The notes beneath the pieces are model-generated. The model was not told the origin of the DNA. It worked only from the letters and a program-made list of their open reading frames with translations, and searched no databases. This document shows positions 26,754 through 36,064 of a stretch of DNA of 43,761 nucleotides, piece by piece; the stretch's first letter is position 1, and each line of letters starts with the position of its first letter. The stretch lies in the NCBI RefSeq assembly GCF_013322225.1, contig NZ_JAAMFB010000021.1, forward strand, positions 1 through 43,761, written 5' to 3'. The translations under genes were made by a program, and so were the position numbers. This stretch comes from Agrobacterium larrymoorei (GTDB lineage Bacteria > Pseudomonadota > Alphaproteobacteria > Rhizobiales > Rhizobiaceae).

Positions 26754-27104
26754 GAGATTTGACGTTTCGTAGCGTCGATAAAAAACTCATCGTCTAAGCG
26801 TAGCATAACCCAGATATGGCTGCCGTGGAGAACCGCGGCAGTTTCGGATGGGAATCGCACCATCCATTCCGAGCAAGCGCATTTTCTGTTTTGAAGGAAT
26901 CGCGCGCTTCCCTTTTGTCGGCGGTTGTCGTGAAGCTGCCTAAAAGGCTTCACCTCATGCTATCCAGGTCGCCGACCCACCGATATCTGTTCCTAAACAG
27001 CAACTTTACAATAGTGCATGTTTAGCCACGCGAGGATGCCGTTAAAAAGCGCACCGGGCTTCGCTATGGCTGGTTATGTTCGTGATTTCGAGGTATCGTT
27101 GCGT
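26754..27104. other. Intergenic region upstream of the XRE gene
   Basis: About 350 bases without a supported gene. A minus-strand frame at 26735-26953 (72 codons) overlaps the end of the preceding gene and has no recognised domain. The promoter of the small regulator is expected here. I saw no strong hairpin or repeat. Confidence 0.4.
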
Positions 27105-27428
27105 ATGCTGACATCTTCTCAATGCCGCGCAGCCAGAGCGCTATTAAACTGGTCAAAACAAGACCTCGCCGATCAGTCGAAGATCGATAGTGCTATAATC
27201 AGCGATTTTGAGAGTGGTCGATCATCCGCGCAAGGTACTACCGTCGAGGAGCTGCAACGGTGTTTCGAACGGGCTGGCCTCAAATTCATAGACGACAATC
27301 AGGCATCGGCAGCAGGCGGCCCGGGCGTTCGCTTTGCTCTATCTCCGAAACCGGAAGTTCCAGGCCCGGAAACTGTCCAGTACCCCGAATACACAGCGCC
27401 TGATGCATCGACCGGAGCAGGTGGCTAA
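27105..27428 (+). CDS. Small XRE-family HTH transcriptional regulator
   Basis: A protein of 107 residues from the ATG at 27105. Residues 1-65 fit the Cro/C1 HTH pattern common in rhizobia: MLTSSQCRAARALLNWSKQD, then LADQSKIDSAIISDFESGR, then a LQRCFERAGLKFIDD helix. The tail is proline-rich and probably flexible. The frame extends upstream to 27018, but the family pattern begins at the internal ATG, so I chose that. It binds DNA, and its target may be its own promoter (inference). It is followed after one base by a small acidic gene. Confidence 0.75.
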   Translation: MLTSSQCRAARALLNWSKQDLADQSKIDSAIISDFESGRSSAQGTTVEELQRCFERAGLKFIDDNQASAAGGPGVRFALSPKPEVPGPETVQYPEYTAPDASTGAGG

Positions 27429-27429
27429 G

Positions 27430-27690
27430 ATGTCCAAGAAACAAAAACTAGAGCACTCGGAATTTTCAGGTGAATTCGAAGACGATGGTATCACCGTGCT
27501 GGTCGATATATTCCGGCCCGCCGGTACAAACAACGACTGGCAACTGGAAGTGATAAGCGATCAAGACGATGTCACTACCTGGGACGAACCCTTTGCTACC
27601 GACAAAGACGCTTGGGAAGAGTTTCTGGCCACCTGTGAAAAGGACGGCATAAGAAGCTTTCTTGGTAGCGAAGAAGAAGCTCTACATTAG
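27430..27690 (+). CDS. Small acidic protein of unknown function
   Basis: An 86-residue acidic protein (EFEDDGITVLVDIFRP near the start, many Asp/Glu throughout). The ATG at 27430 is one base after the stop of the XRE gene (TAAGATG), with AGGTGG just upstream, so the pair is almost certainly co-translated. I recognise no domain. The pairing of a DNA-binding protein with a small acidic partner is reminiscent of regulator/antirepressor or toxin-antitoxin pairs, but no toxin motif is visible. Confidence 0.65.
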   Translation: MSKKQKLEHSEFSGEFEDDGITVLVDIFRPAGTNNDWQLEVISDQDDVTTWDEPFATDKDAWEEFLATCEKDGIRSFLGSEEEALH

Positions 27691-28071
27691 TATACAGCCC
27701 TATCAATTGATGCCCATCTCCTCGATGCGACGCTGAGGCGAAGCGGACGGGTGAAGCATTCTTGTCGAAAGATATCGACTTGGTCGGACCTGTTAAACTC
27801 CAAGCGTAAGACAGCTCATTTTGACGAATCTGCTCGAGAGTGCGTGGCAGCACTTTGTGCAGCCGCGTCGACGCCTTGCTATAAGAGCGAGGTGCCAAGA
27901 CTAAAAACGCAAAACGAGGTTTTCCCACTGGTCGAAAGCAACGCAATTTAATTTCGAGAGTCATAGCCCTGTGCACACAAAAAGGCATCGGAGCAGACTG
28001 AAATTAGTGCTTTTCGAGTCCCCCGTTTATCTCGTACGCCTGTGTCAAAAATGACGAAAGCAGGAACGAGA
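27691..28071. other. Intergenic region before the creatininase-like gene
   Basis: About 380 bases with no supported gene. The plus frame 27751-27951 and the minus frame 27596-27988 have no recognised domain, and the latter overlaps the acidic gene. The promoter of the creatininase-like gene is expected here. Confidence 0.4.
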
Positions 28072-28869
28072 ATGGCAAAGCCTTTTTACTGGAATGAGCT
28101 TAATACGCTGGACTTTGCAGACCTGCACAAGGACCGGACAATCGCGGTATTACCGGTCGCCTCAACCGAGCAGCATGGTCCTCATCTGCCTGTGGCAACA
28201 GATGTTGCAATCGCCAATGGGATGCTGGCGCAACTAAAGGTCCAGCGACCGGATGATATCGATTTTCTAATTTTGCCGACGCAGGAAATTGGCAAGGCCA
28301 ACGAGCATGTTCATGGTCCAGGCACACTGTCTCTTGGCCCTGAAATCCTAATTCCGGCGTGGACGGCGATAGGCGCGAAGGTGGCCGAGGTCGGTATCCG
28401 CAAGATGGTGATCGTCAACTCCCATGGCGGCAATGTCGATATCATGAGCATCGTTGCGCGTGAACTGCGCGTCAAGCATTGCATGGCGGTTGTCGGCACG
28501 CAGTGGGGTCGCTTCGGAAATCCTGATGGTATGATCTCTGAGCACGAACAGAAATTCGGGATCCACGGCGGTGATGTCGAGACATCTCTGATGCTTCATT
28601 TCCGCCCTGACCTTGTACGTATGGAGTTTGCGCAGAACTTCAGATCCAAGGCCGAATGGATGAAAGAACAGTCAAAATATCTACAACCATTGCCGCCCCA
28701 TTCATTGGCATGGATCGCCCATGATCTCAATCCGCACGGCGTTGTCGGAAATGCAGCCGCTGCCACTGCAATCAAGGGAGAAGCCATCTGCCGTCATCAG
28801 GTCGCTGGCTTCATCGAACTGTTGCGCGACTTGACAAACTATTCGCTGGACAATCTCTATGTAGAGTGA
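28072..28869 (+). CDS. Creatininase-family amidohydrolase
   Basis: A 265-residue metal-dependent amidohydrolase of the creatininase fold (creatininase, FAPy deaminase, MftE relatives). Motifs are ASTEQHGPHLPVATD with the metal-binding Glu, His and Asp, then VNSHGGN in mid-protein and HGGDVETS with the further His, Asp and Glu. The family hydrolyses cyclic amide or formamido bonds. The frame opens with a GTG at 28042, but ATG 28072 has AGGAACGAG just upstream, so I prefer it. Its stop overlaps the convergent LysR gene by 13 bases. The gene probably belongs to the same ring-compound pathway as the deaminase-like gene 4 kb on (inference). Confidence 0.9.
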   Translation: MAKPFYWNELNTLDFADLHKDRTIAVLPVASTEQHGPHLPVATDVAIANGMLAQLKVQRPDDIDFLILPTQEIGKANEHVHGPGTLSLGPEILIPAWTAIGAKVAEVGIRKMVIVNSHGGNVDIMSIVARELRVKHCMAVVGTQWGRFGNPDGMISEHEQKFGIHGGDVETSLMLHFRPDLVRMEFAQNFRSKAEWMKEQSKYLQPLPPHSLAWIAHDLNPHGVVGNAAAATAIKGEAICRHQVAGFIELLRDLTNYSLDNLYVE

Positions 28870-29834
28870 CTCCCCTCGCCTTTGTCCGATTGGCGTTGCG
28901 GTGGTACGTGGCCCTTAACTTCCAGATCAGCCACAATCTCTGCCAGCTGCGACAACAGAAACTCAACGAAAAGACTCGTCGCGGTATCCAGCGAAGAACG
29001 CGAGCGAGCGAAAAGCTTCATGGGCTGATGCCGAGAATGTGGGCCAGCTAAAGGACGAAAGACCAGTTCCCCTCGCTGGCATTCCGTCAGCACGTCGAGG
29101 GGGTTCAGCAGCGTCAATCCTGTGCCGAGCTTGACAAGCTGCTTGAGCATATCGGACGCATTGCTTTCAACGACGGGCTGAACAGCGACGGAAAGCGGCG
29201 CGAACGCCAAATTGATCACATTGCGAAGGCTAGTTCCCGACTGCGCAAGCACCAAAGGTTCCTGTGCGACGTCTGCGAGGTCAATGGCCTCCTCTCCCGC
29301 CAGACGGTGCCCGGTCGGCAGAACGACGCCGATTGGAATGTCGAAATTGGCAAGGGTGCGAATACCGGGCGTGGCGGGAATATTGAAGCCGAGGCCGATA
29401 TCCACCTCGCCCGCCAAGACTGGAGAGATCGTTGTCGAAGGACCGTCATTGCGCAGATGGATATGTATCCTGGGACGCTGCGAGATAAAATTTGCGATGA
29501 TCTGCGGCAGCGGACCCGTAGCAAGCCCCACGGTTGCAACCATTGAAACCTTGCCAGCCTGCGGTGCCTCCAGTCCCCTGATACGGGTCTCCATCCGCTC
29601 ATAGGTCTTGAGCACGTCGCGGATATGCTCGATGCATAATTCTCCCGCCGCCGTCAGCCTCAATCCACGTGGCATTCGCTCAAAAATAGGCGTACCCAAC
29701 TCGTCCTCCAAAGCCAAGATTTGCCGGTTTATGGCGGATGACGCGACGTTCAATCTGGCAGCGGCCTTTCGGATCGAGCCGCACCTGGCGATTTCGTCGA
29801 TGTAACGAAGCTTTCTGGAGTGGAGCACGTACAC
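28857..29834 (-). CDS. LysR-family transcriptional regulator
   Basis: A 325-residue LTTR. The N-terminal winged HTH (about 5-65: RYIDEIARCGSIRKAAARLN, SAINRQILALEDELGTPIFE) is followed by the effector domain from about 95 to 300. The start is GTG (29832-29834) with AAAGGA upstream. It is divergent from the ABC importer, with a 175-bp shared promoter region containing T-N11-A type inverted repeats, so it most likely controls the importer and catabolic genes and itself. Its ligand would be the imported compound or a breakdown product (inference). It overlaps the convergent creatininase gene by 13 bases. Confidence 0.93.
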   Translation of the reverse strand: MYVLHSRKLRYIDEIARCGSIRKAAARLNVASSAINRQILALEDELGTPIFERMPRGLRLTAAGELCIEHIRDVLKTYERMETRIRGLEAPQAGKVSMVATVGLATGPLPQIIANFISQRPRIHIHLRNDGPSTTISPVLAGEVDIGLGFNIPATPGIRTLANFDIPIGVVLPTGHRLAGEEAIDLADVAQEPLVLAQSGTSLRNVINLAFAPLSVAVQPVVESNASDMLKQLVKLGTGLTLLNPLDVLTECQRGELVFRPLAGPHSRHQPMKLFARSRSSLDTATSLFVEFLLSQLAEIVADLEVKGHVPPQRQSDKGEGSHST

Positions 29835-29891
29835 TGATCCTTTGCTTAATTTTAAGGCGCGCTGCCATTTTCAGCAGTTCAATTCATAGGC

Positions 29892-29929
29892 GATGCCGGA
29901 AAGGCATCAATGCGCACGAATTTTGATGC
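29892..29929. promoter_or_regulatory. Probable LysR operator: linked inverted repeats
   Basis: GATGCC (29892-29897) and GGCATC (29903-29908) are separated by five bases. The inner part reads T-N11-A (29894-29906), the classic LTTR box. A second inverted repeat, GCATCAA (29904-29910) and TTGATGC (29923-29929), shares its left half with the first. Two linked sites in the divergent LysR/importer gap match the recognition-plus-activation site layout of LTTR promoters. Binding is inferred from position and symmetry. Confidence 0.6.
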
Positions 29930-30009
29930 TTTTCAAAGATCATTGCAACCGCTCAAATGCGCGAGAGCCGTCACGCCAACGATGACGGCAACAAGGGGAA
30001 CAGAACGAA

Positions 30010-31026
30010 ATGTTCAGATTTTCAGGGACGAAGAGCTGCCTGACTGTAATGAGCCTATGCGTTGCCACGCTATCAGCGCAGCCCACGTTCGCACTTGATG
30101 AGGTCAGCTACGGAACCAACTGGCTGGCGCAGGCTGAACATGGCGGTTTTTATCAGGCCGTAGCCGATGGCACATATGAGCGCCACGGTCTGAAAGTGAC
30201 AATCGTCCAGGGCGGTCCAAATGCGGCCAACCGTTCTCTTTTGTTTGCCGGAAAAGTCGATTTCTACATGAGCGGTCAGTTGGGCGATATGGATGCGCGC
30301 AAGGAGGGCATCCCAGTGGTGGGCGTTGCATCCCTGTTCCAGAAAGATCCACAGATGCTGATGACCCATCCTGACGCTGGCATCGAGACGTTCGGCGACA
30401 TGAACAAGCTGACAACCATATTCATGAGCAAAGAAGGCTTCGCGACCTACTTCGAATGGATGAAGAAGAACTATCCCGGTTTCAAGGAAGAACAATACAA
30501 GCCCTATACGTTCAACCCAGCGCCCTTCATCGCCGACAAGCAGTCCGCACAGCAGGGCTATCTGACCTCGGAGCCCTATGAAATCGAGAAACAAACCGGC
30601 TGGAAGCCGAAGGTCTTCCTGCTGGCCGATGCGGGATATGCACCGTACTCAACGATGATCACCGCCATGCAAAAGACCGTGGATGAAAAGCCTGATGTGG
30701 TCCAGCGCTTTGTCGATGCGACGCTGGAGGGGTGGTACTCGTATCTCTATGGTGACAACAAAGCCGCGAACGAACTCATCAAGAAGGACAATCCGGAAAT
30801 GACGGATGGTCAGATCGCCTACTCCATCGCGAAAATGAAAGAATACGGCATTCTTGAATCGAGCGAAGCAGCAACAAAGGGCATCGGCTGCATGTCCGAC
30901 GAGCGGTACAAGAAGTTCTTCGACGATATGGTTGCGATTGGGGTCGAGCCCGCCGACCTGGATTACAAGCAGGCTTACACGACGAAGTTTGTGTGCAAGG
31001 GCGTGGGCATGGCCCTCAAAAAATAA
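30010..31026 (+). CDS. ABC importer substrate-binding protein, NMT1/THI5-like
   Basis: A 338-residue periplasmic binding protein with an N-terminal signal peptide (cleavage after about 28, QPTFA-LDE). The fold is NMT1/THI5-like: NWLAQAEHGGFYQAVADGTY at 38-57, LKVTIVQGGPN, and a mid-protein YLTSEPYEIEKQTGWKPKVF. Relatives bind nitrate, taurine, thiamine or pyrimidine precursors and similar small molecules. The ligand here is not deducible. AGGGGA lies about 12 bases upstream of the ATG. It heads the operon controlled by the divergent LysR gene. Confidence 0.92.
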   Translation: MFRFSGTKSCLTVMSLCVATLSAQPTFALDEVSYGTNWLAQAEHGGFYQAVADGTYERHGLKVTIVQGGPNAANRSLLFAGKVDFYMSGQLGDMDARKEGIPVVGVASLFQKDPQMLMTHPDAGIETFGDMNKLTTIFMSKEGFATYFEWMKKNYPGFKEEQYKPYTFNPAPFIADKQSAQQGYLTSEPYEIEKQTGWKPKVFLLADAGYAPYSTMITAMQKTVDEKPDVVQRFVDATLEGWYSYLYGDNKAANELIKKDNPEMTDGQIAYSIAKMKEYGILESSEAATKGIGCMSDERYKKFFDDMVAIGVEPADLDYKQAYTTKFVCKGVGMALKK

Positions 31027-31129
31027 GACCGAGGATAGGATCATACGCCGCGCTCTGGCGGGTGAGGCGTGACATTCCGTTACAACGGACAGACAGTCCC
31101 CACGTCACGACGTTTGCCAAGGCCATACA

Positions 31130-31957
31130 ATGAACCTATCGCCCGTTTCGACATTGCCACAGACCAGAGAAGCCAGAAAGCGACCACTGGTCAGCATGAG
31201 CAGCGTTTCAAAACAGTTTTCAAACGGGACGCTGGCCCTATCTGATGTTTCGTTGAGTATTGAGAATGGCGAATTCGTAAGCCTGCTCGGCCCGTCTGGA
31301 TGTGGAAAATCGACGGCGCTTAGAATCATTGCCGGGCTTGGGGACGCGACATCCGGCATAATCGACTGGCCGAGTTCGCGCATCAATTCCAAAGGCCAGC
31401 CGGATGGCGACATCTCCTTCGTTTTTCAGGAACCGACGCTGATGCCCTGGCAGACGGTATTCGGCAATGTCCATCTGCCGTTAAAGCTGAAGGGCATTTC
31501 CAAGAACGCTGCCAGAGATGACGTCGCCAAAGCGCTTGAGACGGTTGGACTGCACGATTTTGCCGGTGCTTACCCACGCGAACTGTCCGGTGGAATGAAG
31601 ATGCGTGTTTCAATCGCACGCGCACTCGTCACCAAGCCGAAACTGCTGTTGATGGACGAGCCATTCGCGGCGCTGGACGAGATCACGCGGCAAAAACTGA
31701 ACGACGACGTGCTGAAACTGTGGAAGCAGACCGGCATCGCCGTCGTGTTCGTCACGCATTCGGTTTTCGAAAGCGCGTACCTGTCCAATCGTATTGTGAT
31801 CATGCGCCCAAGGCCGGGTCGAGTGCACGCGGATTTCCCTCTCGTCACCAGTCTGGAGCGGGACGCATATTATCGCACGTCGGAGGAATATCGTCAGGCC
31901 TGCGAAAAGGTATCGAGCATGCTGATCGAAGCGATGGATGGTGGAGAGCATCCATGA
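31130..31957 (+). CDS. ABC importer ATPase, NitT/TauT/SsuB class
   Basis: A 275-residue ABC ATPase. Walker A is GPSGCGKST (Lys60), with a Q-loop FVFQEPTLMPW, signature LSGGMKMRVSIARAL, Walker B LLMDEPFAALDE and switch VFVTHSVFESAYLS. The GMKMR version of the signature and the Q-loop are typical of nitrate/taurine/pyrimidine-type importers. The first about 22 residues are an extra tail, and an internal start at Met23 is possible. Its stop overlaps the permease start by ATGA. There is a 103-bp gap after the binding-protein gene. Confidence 0.93.
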   Translation: MNLSPVSTLPQTREARKRPLVSMSSVSKQFSNGTLALSDVSLSIENGEFVSLLGPSGCGKSTALRIIAGLGDATSGIIDWPSSRINSKGQPDGDISFVFQEPTLMPWQTVFGNVHLPLKLKGISKNAARDDVAKALETVGLHDFAGAYPRELSGGMKMRVSIARALVTKPKLLLMDEPFAALDEITRQKLNDDVLKLWKQTGIAVVFVTHSVFESAYLSNRIVIMRPRPGRVHADFPLVTSLERDAYYRTSEEYRQACEKVSSMLIEAMDGGEHP

Positions 31958-32748
31958 CATTCAATCGCGACATGGCTCTACGTATAACAATACCGATCGT
32001 CGTGGTGATCTGCATGATCCTGGTGTGGCAGGCCATCATCAGCGCATACGCGATCCCGCAATATATCCTGCCCGGTCCGGCCGCGGTCGGAAAGTCGCTC
32101 TACAATGACTGGGGCACGCTGTCGCCCGCATTGCTGGTGACGAGCAAGATCACGCTTCAGGCGCTGACACTGGCGTTGATCGGCGGTGTCGGTATCGCCA
32201 TCATTCTCGTGCAATCCAGATGGCTGGAGATTGCCCTCTATCCAATCACGGTCATTCTTCAGGTGACCCCTATCGTTGCGATTGCACCACTCATCCTCAT
32301 TTACACACCGACAACCCAGATTTCCTTGCTGATCTGTGCCTTCCTCGTGGCATTTTTCCCGATCCTGTCGAACATGGCGCAGGGCCTGAAAAGTGTTGAC
32401 CACAATCTGCTCAACCTTTTCGACCTCTATGGCGCGTCCCGTTGGCAAACGCTGATTTATCTCAAGCTGCCGTCAGCGCTGCCCTATTTCATGACGGGCC
32501 TGAGGATTGGTGGCGGGCTTGCACTTATCGCAGCCGTCGTCGCGGAGTTCGCGGCGGGCTCTGCCGGGGCCGGGTCCGGCCTCGCCTTCCGGCTCCTGGA
32601 ATCACAATACCGGCTGAACATTCCGCGGCTTTTCGCAGCATTGGTGCTGTTGTCGCTGTTGGGTGTGGTGATCTTCTGCATAACCTCCTTCATTTCGTGG
32701 CTCTTCCTGCACCGGTGGCACGAGAGTAGCATCAGGAGAGAAAATTGA
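31954..32748 (+). CDS. ABC importer permease
   Basis: A 264-residue BPD-type permease with about six hydrophobic segments. The EAA-type loop NLFDLYGASRWQTLIYLKLPSALP occupies about 150-173, for contact with the ATPase. The start ATG at 31954 overlaps the ATPase stop by four bases; the frame is open further upstream but inside the ATPase gene. Only one permease gene is present, so the transporter probably uses a homodimer. Its stop overlaps the next gene's TTG start. Confidence 0.93.
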   Translation: MTFNRDMALRITIPIVVVICMILVWQAIISAYAIPQYILPGPAAVGKSLYNDWGTLSPALLVTSKITLQALTLALIGGVGIAIILVQSRWLEIALYPITVILQVTPIVAIAPLILIYTPTTQISLLICAFLVAFFPILSNMAQGLKSVDHNLLNLFDLYGASRWQTLIYLKLPSALPYFMTGLRIGGGLALIAAVVAEFAAGSAGAGSGLAFRLLESQYRLNIPRLFAALVLLSLLGVVIFCITSFISWLFLHRWHESSIRREN

Positions 32749-34064
32749 CGACGAATGGATTTACGGCACTGCCGCAAGGGGAACGTTTTGCGCTGACGAA
32801 CGCCACATTGCCCTTGGTAGCCGTCGAAGGATTTGAAGCGCAAGCAAAGGATGGCCTTGTTTCTGCGGATATCGTGATCGCGGGCGGCAAGATCGAGGCG
32901 GTCTTGCACGCGGGGACCGCGCCTTCAGATCTGCCACGAACAGACTTGCGTAACGGCATGATTTTCCCGTGTTTTGTCGACATGCACACCCACCTGGACA
33001 AGGGCCACGTCTGGGATCGGCGACCGAACCCGGACGGCACCTTCATGGGCGCCCTGGACAATGTGCGGGCCGACCGCGTCGCGCACTGGTCATCGGACGA
33101 CATCCGCGTCCGCATGGAGTTTTCACTGAAAGCAGCCTTTGCGCATGGCACGAAGCTCATTCGCACGCATCTGGACAGCATTCCACCACAGACGGATATC
33201 TCCTTTCCCCTGTTTGCCGAAATTCAGCAGGAGTGGAAGGACCGCGTTGTATTGCAGGCAGTTGCTCTTCTACCGCTTGAAAGTGTGCTCGACAAACCGG
33301 TTTTCGACGCCATAGTCGCCACCACCCGAAAACACGGTGGACTGCTGGGCGGCGCGACCCGCATCCTGCCGGATTTCGACAAGATCCTCGATACGCTGTT
33401 TCGCAGCGCTGCCGACAATGGCCTCGATATCGACCTTCACGTCGATGAGACCGAAGACCGGGAAGTGCTGACGCTAGAGGCTATCGCCGATGCCAGACGG
33501 CGCTCTGGATTCCAGGGTTCAGTGACTGTCGGCCACTGCTGTTCGCTTGCACTTCAGGACGAGCACACAATAAAACGGGTCGTCGGCAAGGTCGCGGAGG
33601 CCGACATCTCCGTCGTGTCATTGCCGATGTGCAATATGTATCTGCAGGCTCGCCATGTCGGCCGCACGCCGCGCTGGCGCGGAACGACACTCTTCAAGGA
33701 ACTCACAGCCGCTGGCGTCTCCACAGCTGTCGCCTCCGATAACACTCGCGATCCATTCTACGCCTATGGCGACCTCGATGCCGTCGAGGTGCTGCGGGAG
33801 GCAGTCCGCATTCTCCATCTGGACCACCCGATTGACGACGTCGCGCGCATTGTGACAACGACGCCTGCCAATATTCTCGGCCGCCGCGATATTGGCCGCA
33901 TTGGCCCGGGTCTTCCAGCCGATCTGGTATTGTTTACGGCACGCCGGTGGAGCGAATTCCTGTCCCGTCCGCAGGCAGACCGCATCGTGATGCGCAATGG
34001 CAAGGCCATCGATCGTCGCCTGCCGGACTACCGAGAGCTTGATCCCATTTTGATGAAAGAGTGA
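32745..34064 (+). CDS. Cytosine-deaminase-like metal-dependent amidohydrolase
   Basis: A 439-residue amidohydrolase-superfamily enzyme close to CodA. Metal and catalytic residues are visible: His81 and His83 in DMHTHLDKGH, His232 and Glu235 in LHVDET, His264 in VGHCCSL, and Asp332 in ASDNTRDPFYAYGD. The pattern HVDET plus ASDN.RDP is that of cytosine/isocytosine/creatinine deaminases, which replace a ring amino or imino group with oxygen. The start is TTG (32745-32747) with AGGAGAG at ideal spacing, overlapping the permease stop as TTGA. Its place in the importer operon suggests it acts on the imported ring compound. The substrate is not deducible from sequence alone. Confidence 0.9.
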   Translation: MTTNGFTALPQGERFALTNATLPLVAVEGFEAQAKDGLVSADIVIAGGKIEAVLHAGTAPSDLPRTDLRNGMIFPCFVDMHTHLDKGHVWDRRPNPDGTFMGALDNVRADRVAHWSSDDIRVRMEFSLKAAFAHGTKLIRTHLDSIPPQTDISFPLFAEIQQEWKDRVVLQAVALLPLESVLDKPVFDAIVATTRKHGGLLGGATRILPDFDKILDTLFRSAADNGLDIDLHVDETEDREVLTLEAIADARRRSGFQGSVTVGHCCSLALQDEHTIKRVVGKVAEADISVVSLPMCNMYLQARHVGRTPRWRGTTLFKELTAAGVSTAVASDNTRDPFYAYGDLDAVEVLREAVRILHLDHPIDDVARIVTTTPANILGRRDIGRIGPGLPADLVLFTARRWSEFLSRPQADRIVMRNGKAIDRRLPDYRELDPILMKE

Positions 34065-34067
34065 CGT

Positions 34068-35474
34068 ATGGCCGATTATGTGCAGATCAAAAAAGAGCTT
34101 GAAGGCATTGCAACAGAAGACAATCCTGCTCTTGTACGCCAGAAAAGCCGCGATTTTTATTGGTATTCCCCCGTCCTGAAACGGCAGCTGGACAATGTCA
34201 CAGCCGATCTCGTCGTCTCGCCGACGTCCGTTGAAGAGGTCATCCAGACGCTCAAGGTGGCCTATGCCCATGGTGTGCCCGTGACACCGCGCGGCGCCGG
34301 TACCGGCAACTACGGCCAAGCCATGCCCCTCTCGGGCGGGATTGTCCTGAACCTCATCAACATGAACAAGGTCAAGGAAATCCATCCCGGCCGTGTGATC
34401 GCCGAGCCCGGAATTGTCATCGCAGAACTCGACCGTCAGACGAAGGCGCATTCCAACCAGGAACTGCGCTTTCATCCCTCGACCGCCCAGTCAGCGACCA
34501 TCGGCGGTTTCATTGCGGGCGGCTCCGGCGGCGTCGGCTCCGTCCGCTGGGGCGGATTGCGTGATCTGGGTAATATCCTGCGCCTGAAGGTCGTGACGAT
34601 GGAAGCCGAACCACGGCTGCTCGACCTGACGGCATGGGACTTGCAAAAAGTGACCCACGCCTATGGCACCAACGGCATCATCGTTGAGGTCGAGATGCCA
34701 CTGGCACCCGCCTATGATTGGGTGGACGTTCTTGTGGGTTATGACGACTACATGGACGCGGTTCGCCTAGGCGATGCCATCGCTCACAAGAACGGTATTC
34801 TGGTGAAGGAAATTGCTCCGATTGCCGCACCGATCCCGTATGATTATTTCCCACGCCACAAACCATTCATTCGCCATCGAGACCAGTCGATCTGCGTTTT
34901 CATGGTGGCACCCCATTCCATGGATGCCTTTACCGCTTTCACCGAACGGCAAAAAGGAGAGATACTGTTTCGCTCCGACAAGGTCGAAAGCATGAAGCGC
35001 ATACCGCATGCCTATGAACTTGCCTGGAACCACACGACGCTCCGCGCGCTGAAGGTCGATCCGAGCTTCACCTATCTTCAAGTTCAATATCCCGGGCCCG
35101 ATCATGTCGCAAAAGTCCAGAAGATGACGAAGATTTTCGGTGACGAGGTTCCGGGTCACCTCGAGTTTCTTAAATTCGATGGCCATATTCAGTGCTCGGG
35201 CCTACCCCTGGTGCGTTTCACGACGGAGGAACGGTTGGAGGAGATCATAAAAATCCATCAGGACAATGGATGCCCGATTTTCAATCCCCATCGATACACT
35301 CTGGAGGAAGGCGGCATGAAGCAGACGGATACCGTCCAGCTCGCCTTCAAAAAAGAGACCGATCCTCAGGGACTGCTCAACCCTGGCAAGATGATCGCCT
35401 GGGAAAATCCCGACTTCGATTTCAAAAGCGGCGAGAACTATCTTTTCCCCGGTCTGGCGGCAGCGGGTGGCTGA
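34068..35474 (+). CDS. FAD-linked oxidase (FAD_binding_4 / PCMH type)
   Basis: A 468-residue flavoprotein of the GlcD/PCMH oxidase type. The FAD-binding half (about 40-220) has VSPTSVEEV, PRGAGTGNYGQAMPLSGG, AEPGIVIAELDRQ and a GGFIAGGSGGVGSVRWG loop, and the C-terminal half forms the substrate cap. The family oxidises 2-hydroxy acids, alcohols or cyclic amines. It starts three bases after the deaminase-like gene and overlaps the reductase gene by one base, so it is part of the same operon. The reaction is unassigned; oxidation of the ring released by the amidohydrolases is one possibility (inference). Confidence 0.9.
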   Translation: MADYVQIKKELEGIATEDNPALVRQKSRDFYWYSPVLKRQLDNVTADLVVSPTSVEEVIQTLKVAYAHGVPVTPRGAGTGNYGQAMPLSGGIVLNLINMNKVKEIHPGRVIAEPGIVIAELDRQTKAHSNQELRFHPSTAQSATIGGFIAGGSGGVGSVRWGGLRDLGNILRLKVVTMEAEPRLLDLTAWDLQKVTHAYGTNGIIVEVEMPLAPAYDWVDVLVGYDDYMDAVRLGDAIAHKNGILVKEIAPIAAPIPYDYFPRHKPFIRHRDQSICVFMVAPHSMDAFTAFTERQKGEILFRSDKVESMKRIPHAYELAWNHTTLRALKVDPSFTYLQVQYPGPDHVAKVQKMTKIFGDEVPGHLEFLKFDGHIQCSGLPLVRFTTEERLEEIIKIHQDNGCPIFNPHRYTLEEGGMKQTDTVQLAFKKETDPQGLLNPGKMIAWENPDFDFKSGENYLFPGLAAAGG

Positions 35475-36064
35475 TGAAAATCCTTGTCCTTCACGCCCAT
35501 CCGGTTGAATCGAGTTTCGGCTCGGCCCTTCATACAGAGGCCGTTGAAACGCTTCGCAGGGCTGGACACGAGGTGGATGACTGCGATCTCTACGCGGAAA
35601 ACTTCAACCCTGTCCTAACGCGAGAAGAACGCCTCGGCTACCACACGGTACCAGCCAACATCGAACCGGTACGGGACTATGTGGAGCGGTTGCGCGCAGC
35701 CGATGCGCTGGTGATCGTAACTCCCGTCTGGAATTTCGGGTGGCCCGCAATCCTGAAAGGCTATTTCGACCGCGTCTGGCTTCCGGGCGTCACCTTCGAC
35801 ATGGATGACGGCGACCGGGGGAAACTTACGCGCAAGCTCACCAACATCAAGAAAATCATCGTTCTGACGACCTATGGCGGAAATCGCTTGCGTGCATTCC
35901 TTGCTGGCGACCCGCCGCGTAAGATTGCAACCCGTGTGCTGCGCGCGGTCGCCAGACCCGAAAGAGGCGTCACCTATCTCGCGCATTACGACATGAACAA
36001 CTGCACGGTTCAGACGCGCGCCCGATTTTTGGAGGAAGCTCGTGCAGAAATGCAACGCTTATAG
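35474..36064 (+). CDS. Flavodoxin-fold NAD(P)H quinone reductase family protein
   Basis: A 196-residue flavodoxin-like protein of the NQO1/KefF type. KILVLHAHPVESSFGSALH opens the fold, VTPVWNFGWPAILKGYFDRV carries the flavin-contact segment, and a TTYGGN loop follows. The start ATG (35474-35476) shares one base with the preceding stop (TGATG). The open frame reaches further upstream but only as a shadow of the FAD oxidase gene. It probably passes electrons from NAD(P)H to a flavin, quinone or pathway intermediate. It is the last gene of the operon. Confidence 0.9.
   Translation: MKILVLHAHPVESSFGSALHTEAVETLRRAGHEVDDCDLYAENFNPVLTREERLGYHTVPANIEPVRDYVERLRAADALVIVTPVWNFGWPAILKGYFDRVWLPGVTFDMDDGDRGKLTRKLTNIKKIIVLTTYGGNRLRAFLAGDPPRKIATRVLRAVARPERGVTYLAHYDMNNCTVQTRARFLEEARAEMQRL

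Noticed and set aside
26735..26953. Minus-strand 72-codon frame
   Set aside because: It overlaps the 3' end of the exported-protein gene, and no family or ribosome site was recognised.
27105..27690. Toxin-antitoxin module
   Set aside because: A small XRE gene and a small acidic gene are coupled, but neither shows toxin motifs (RelE, HipA, HigB, PIN).
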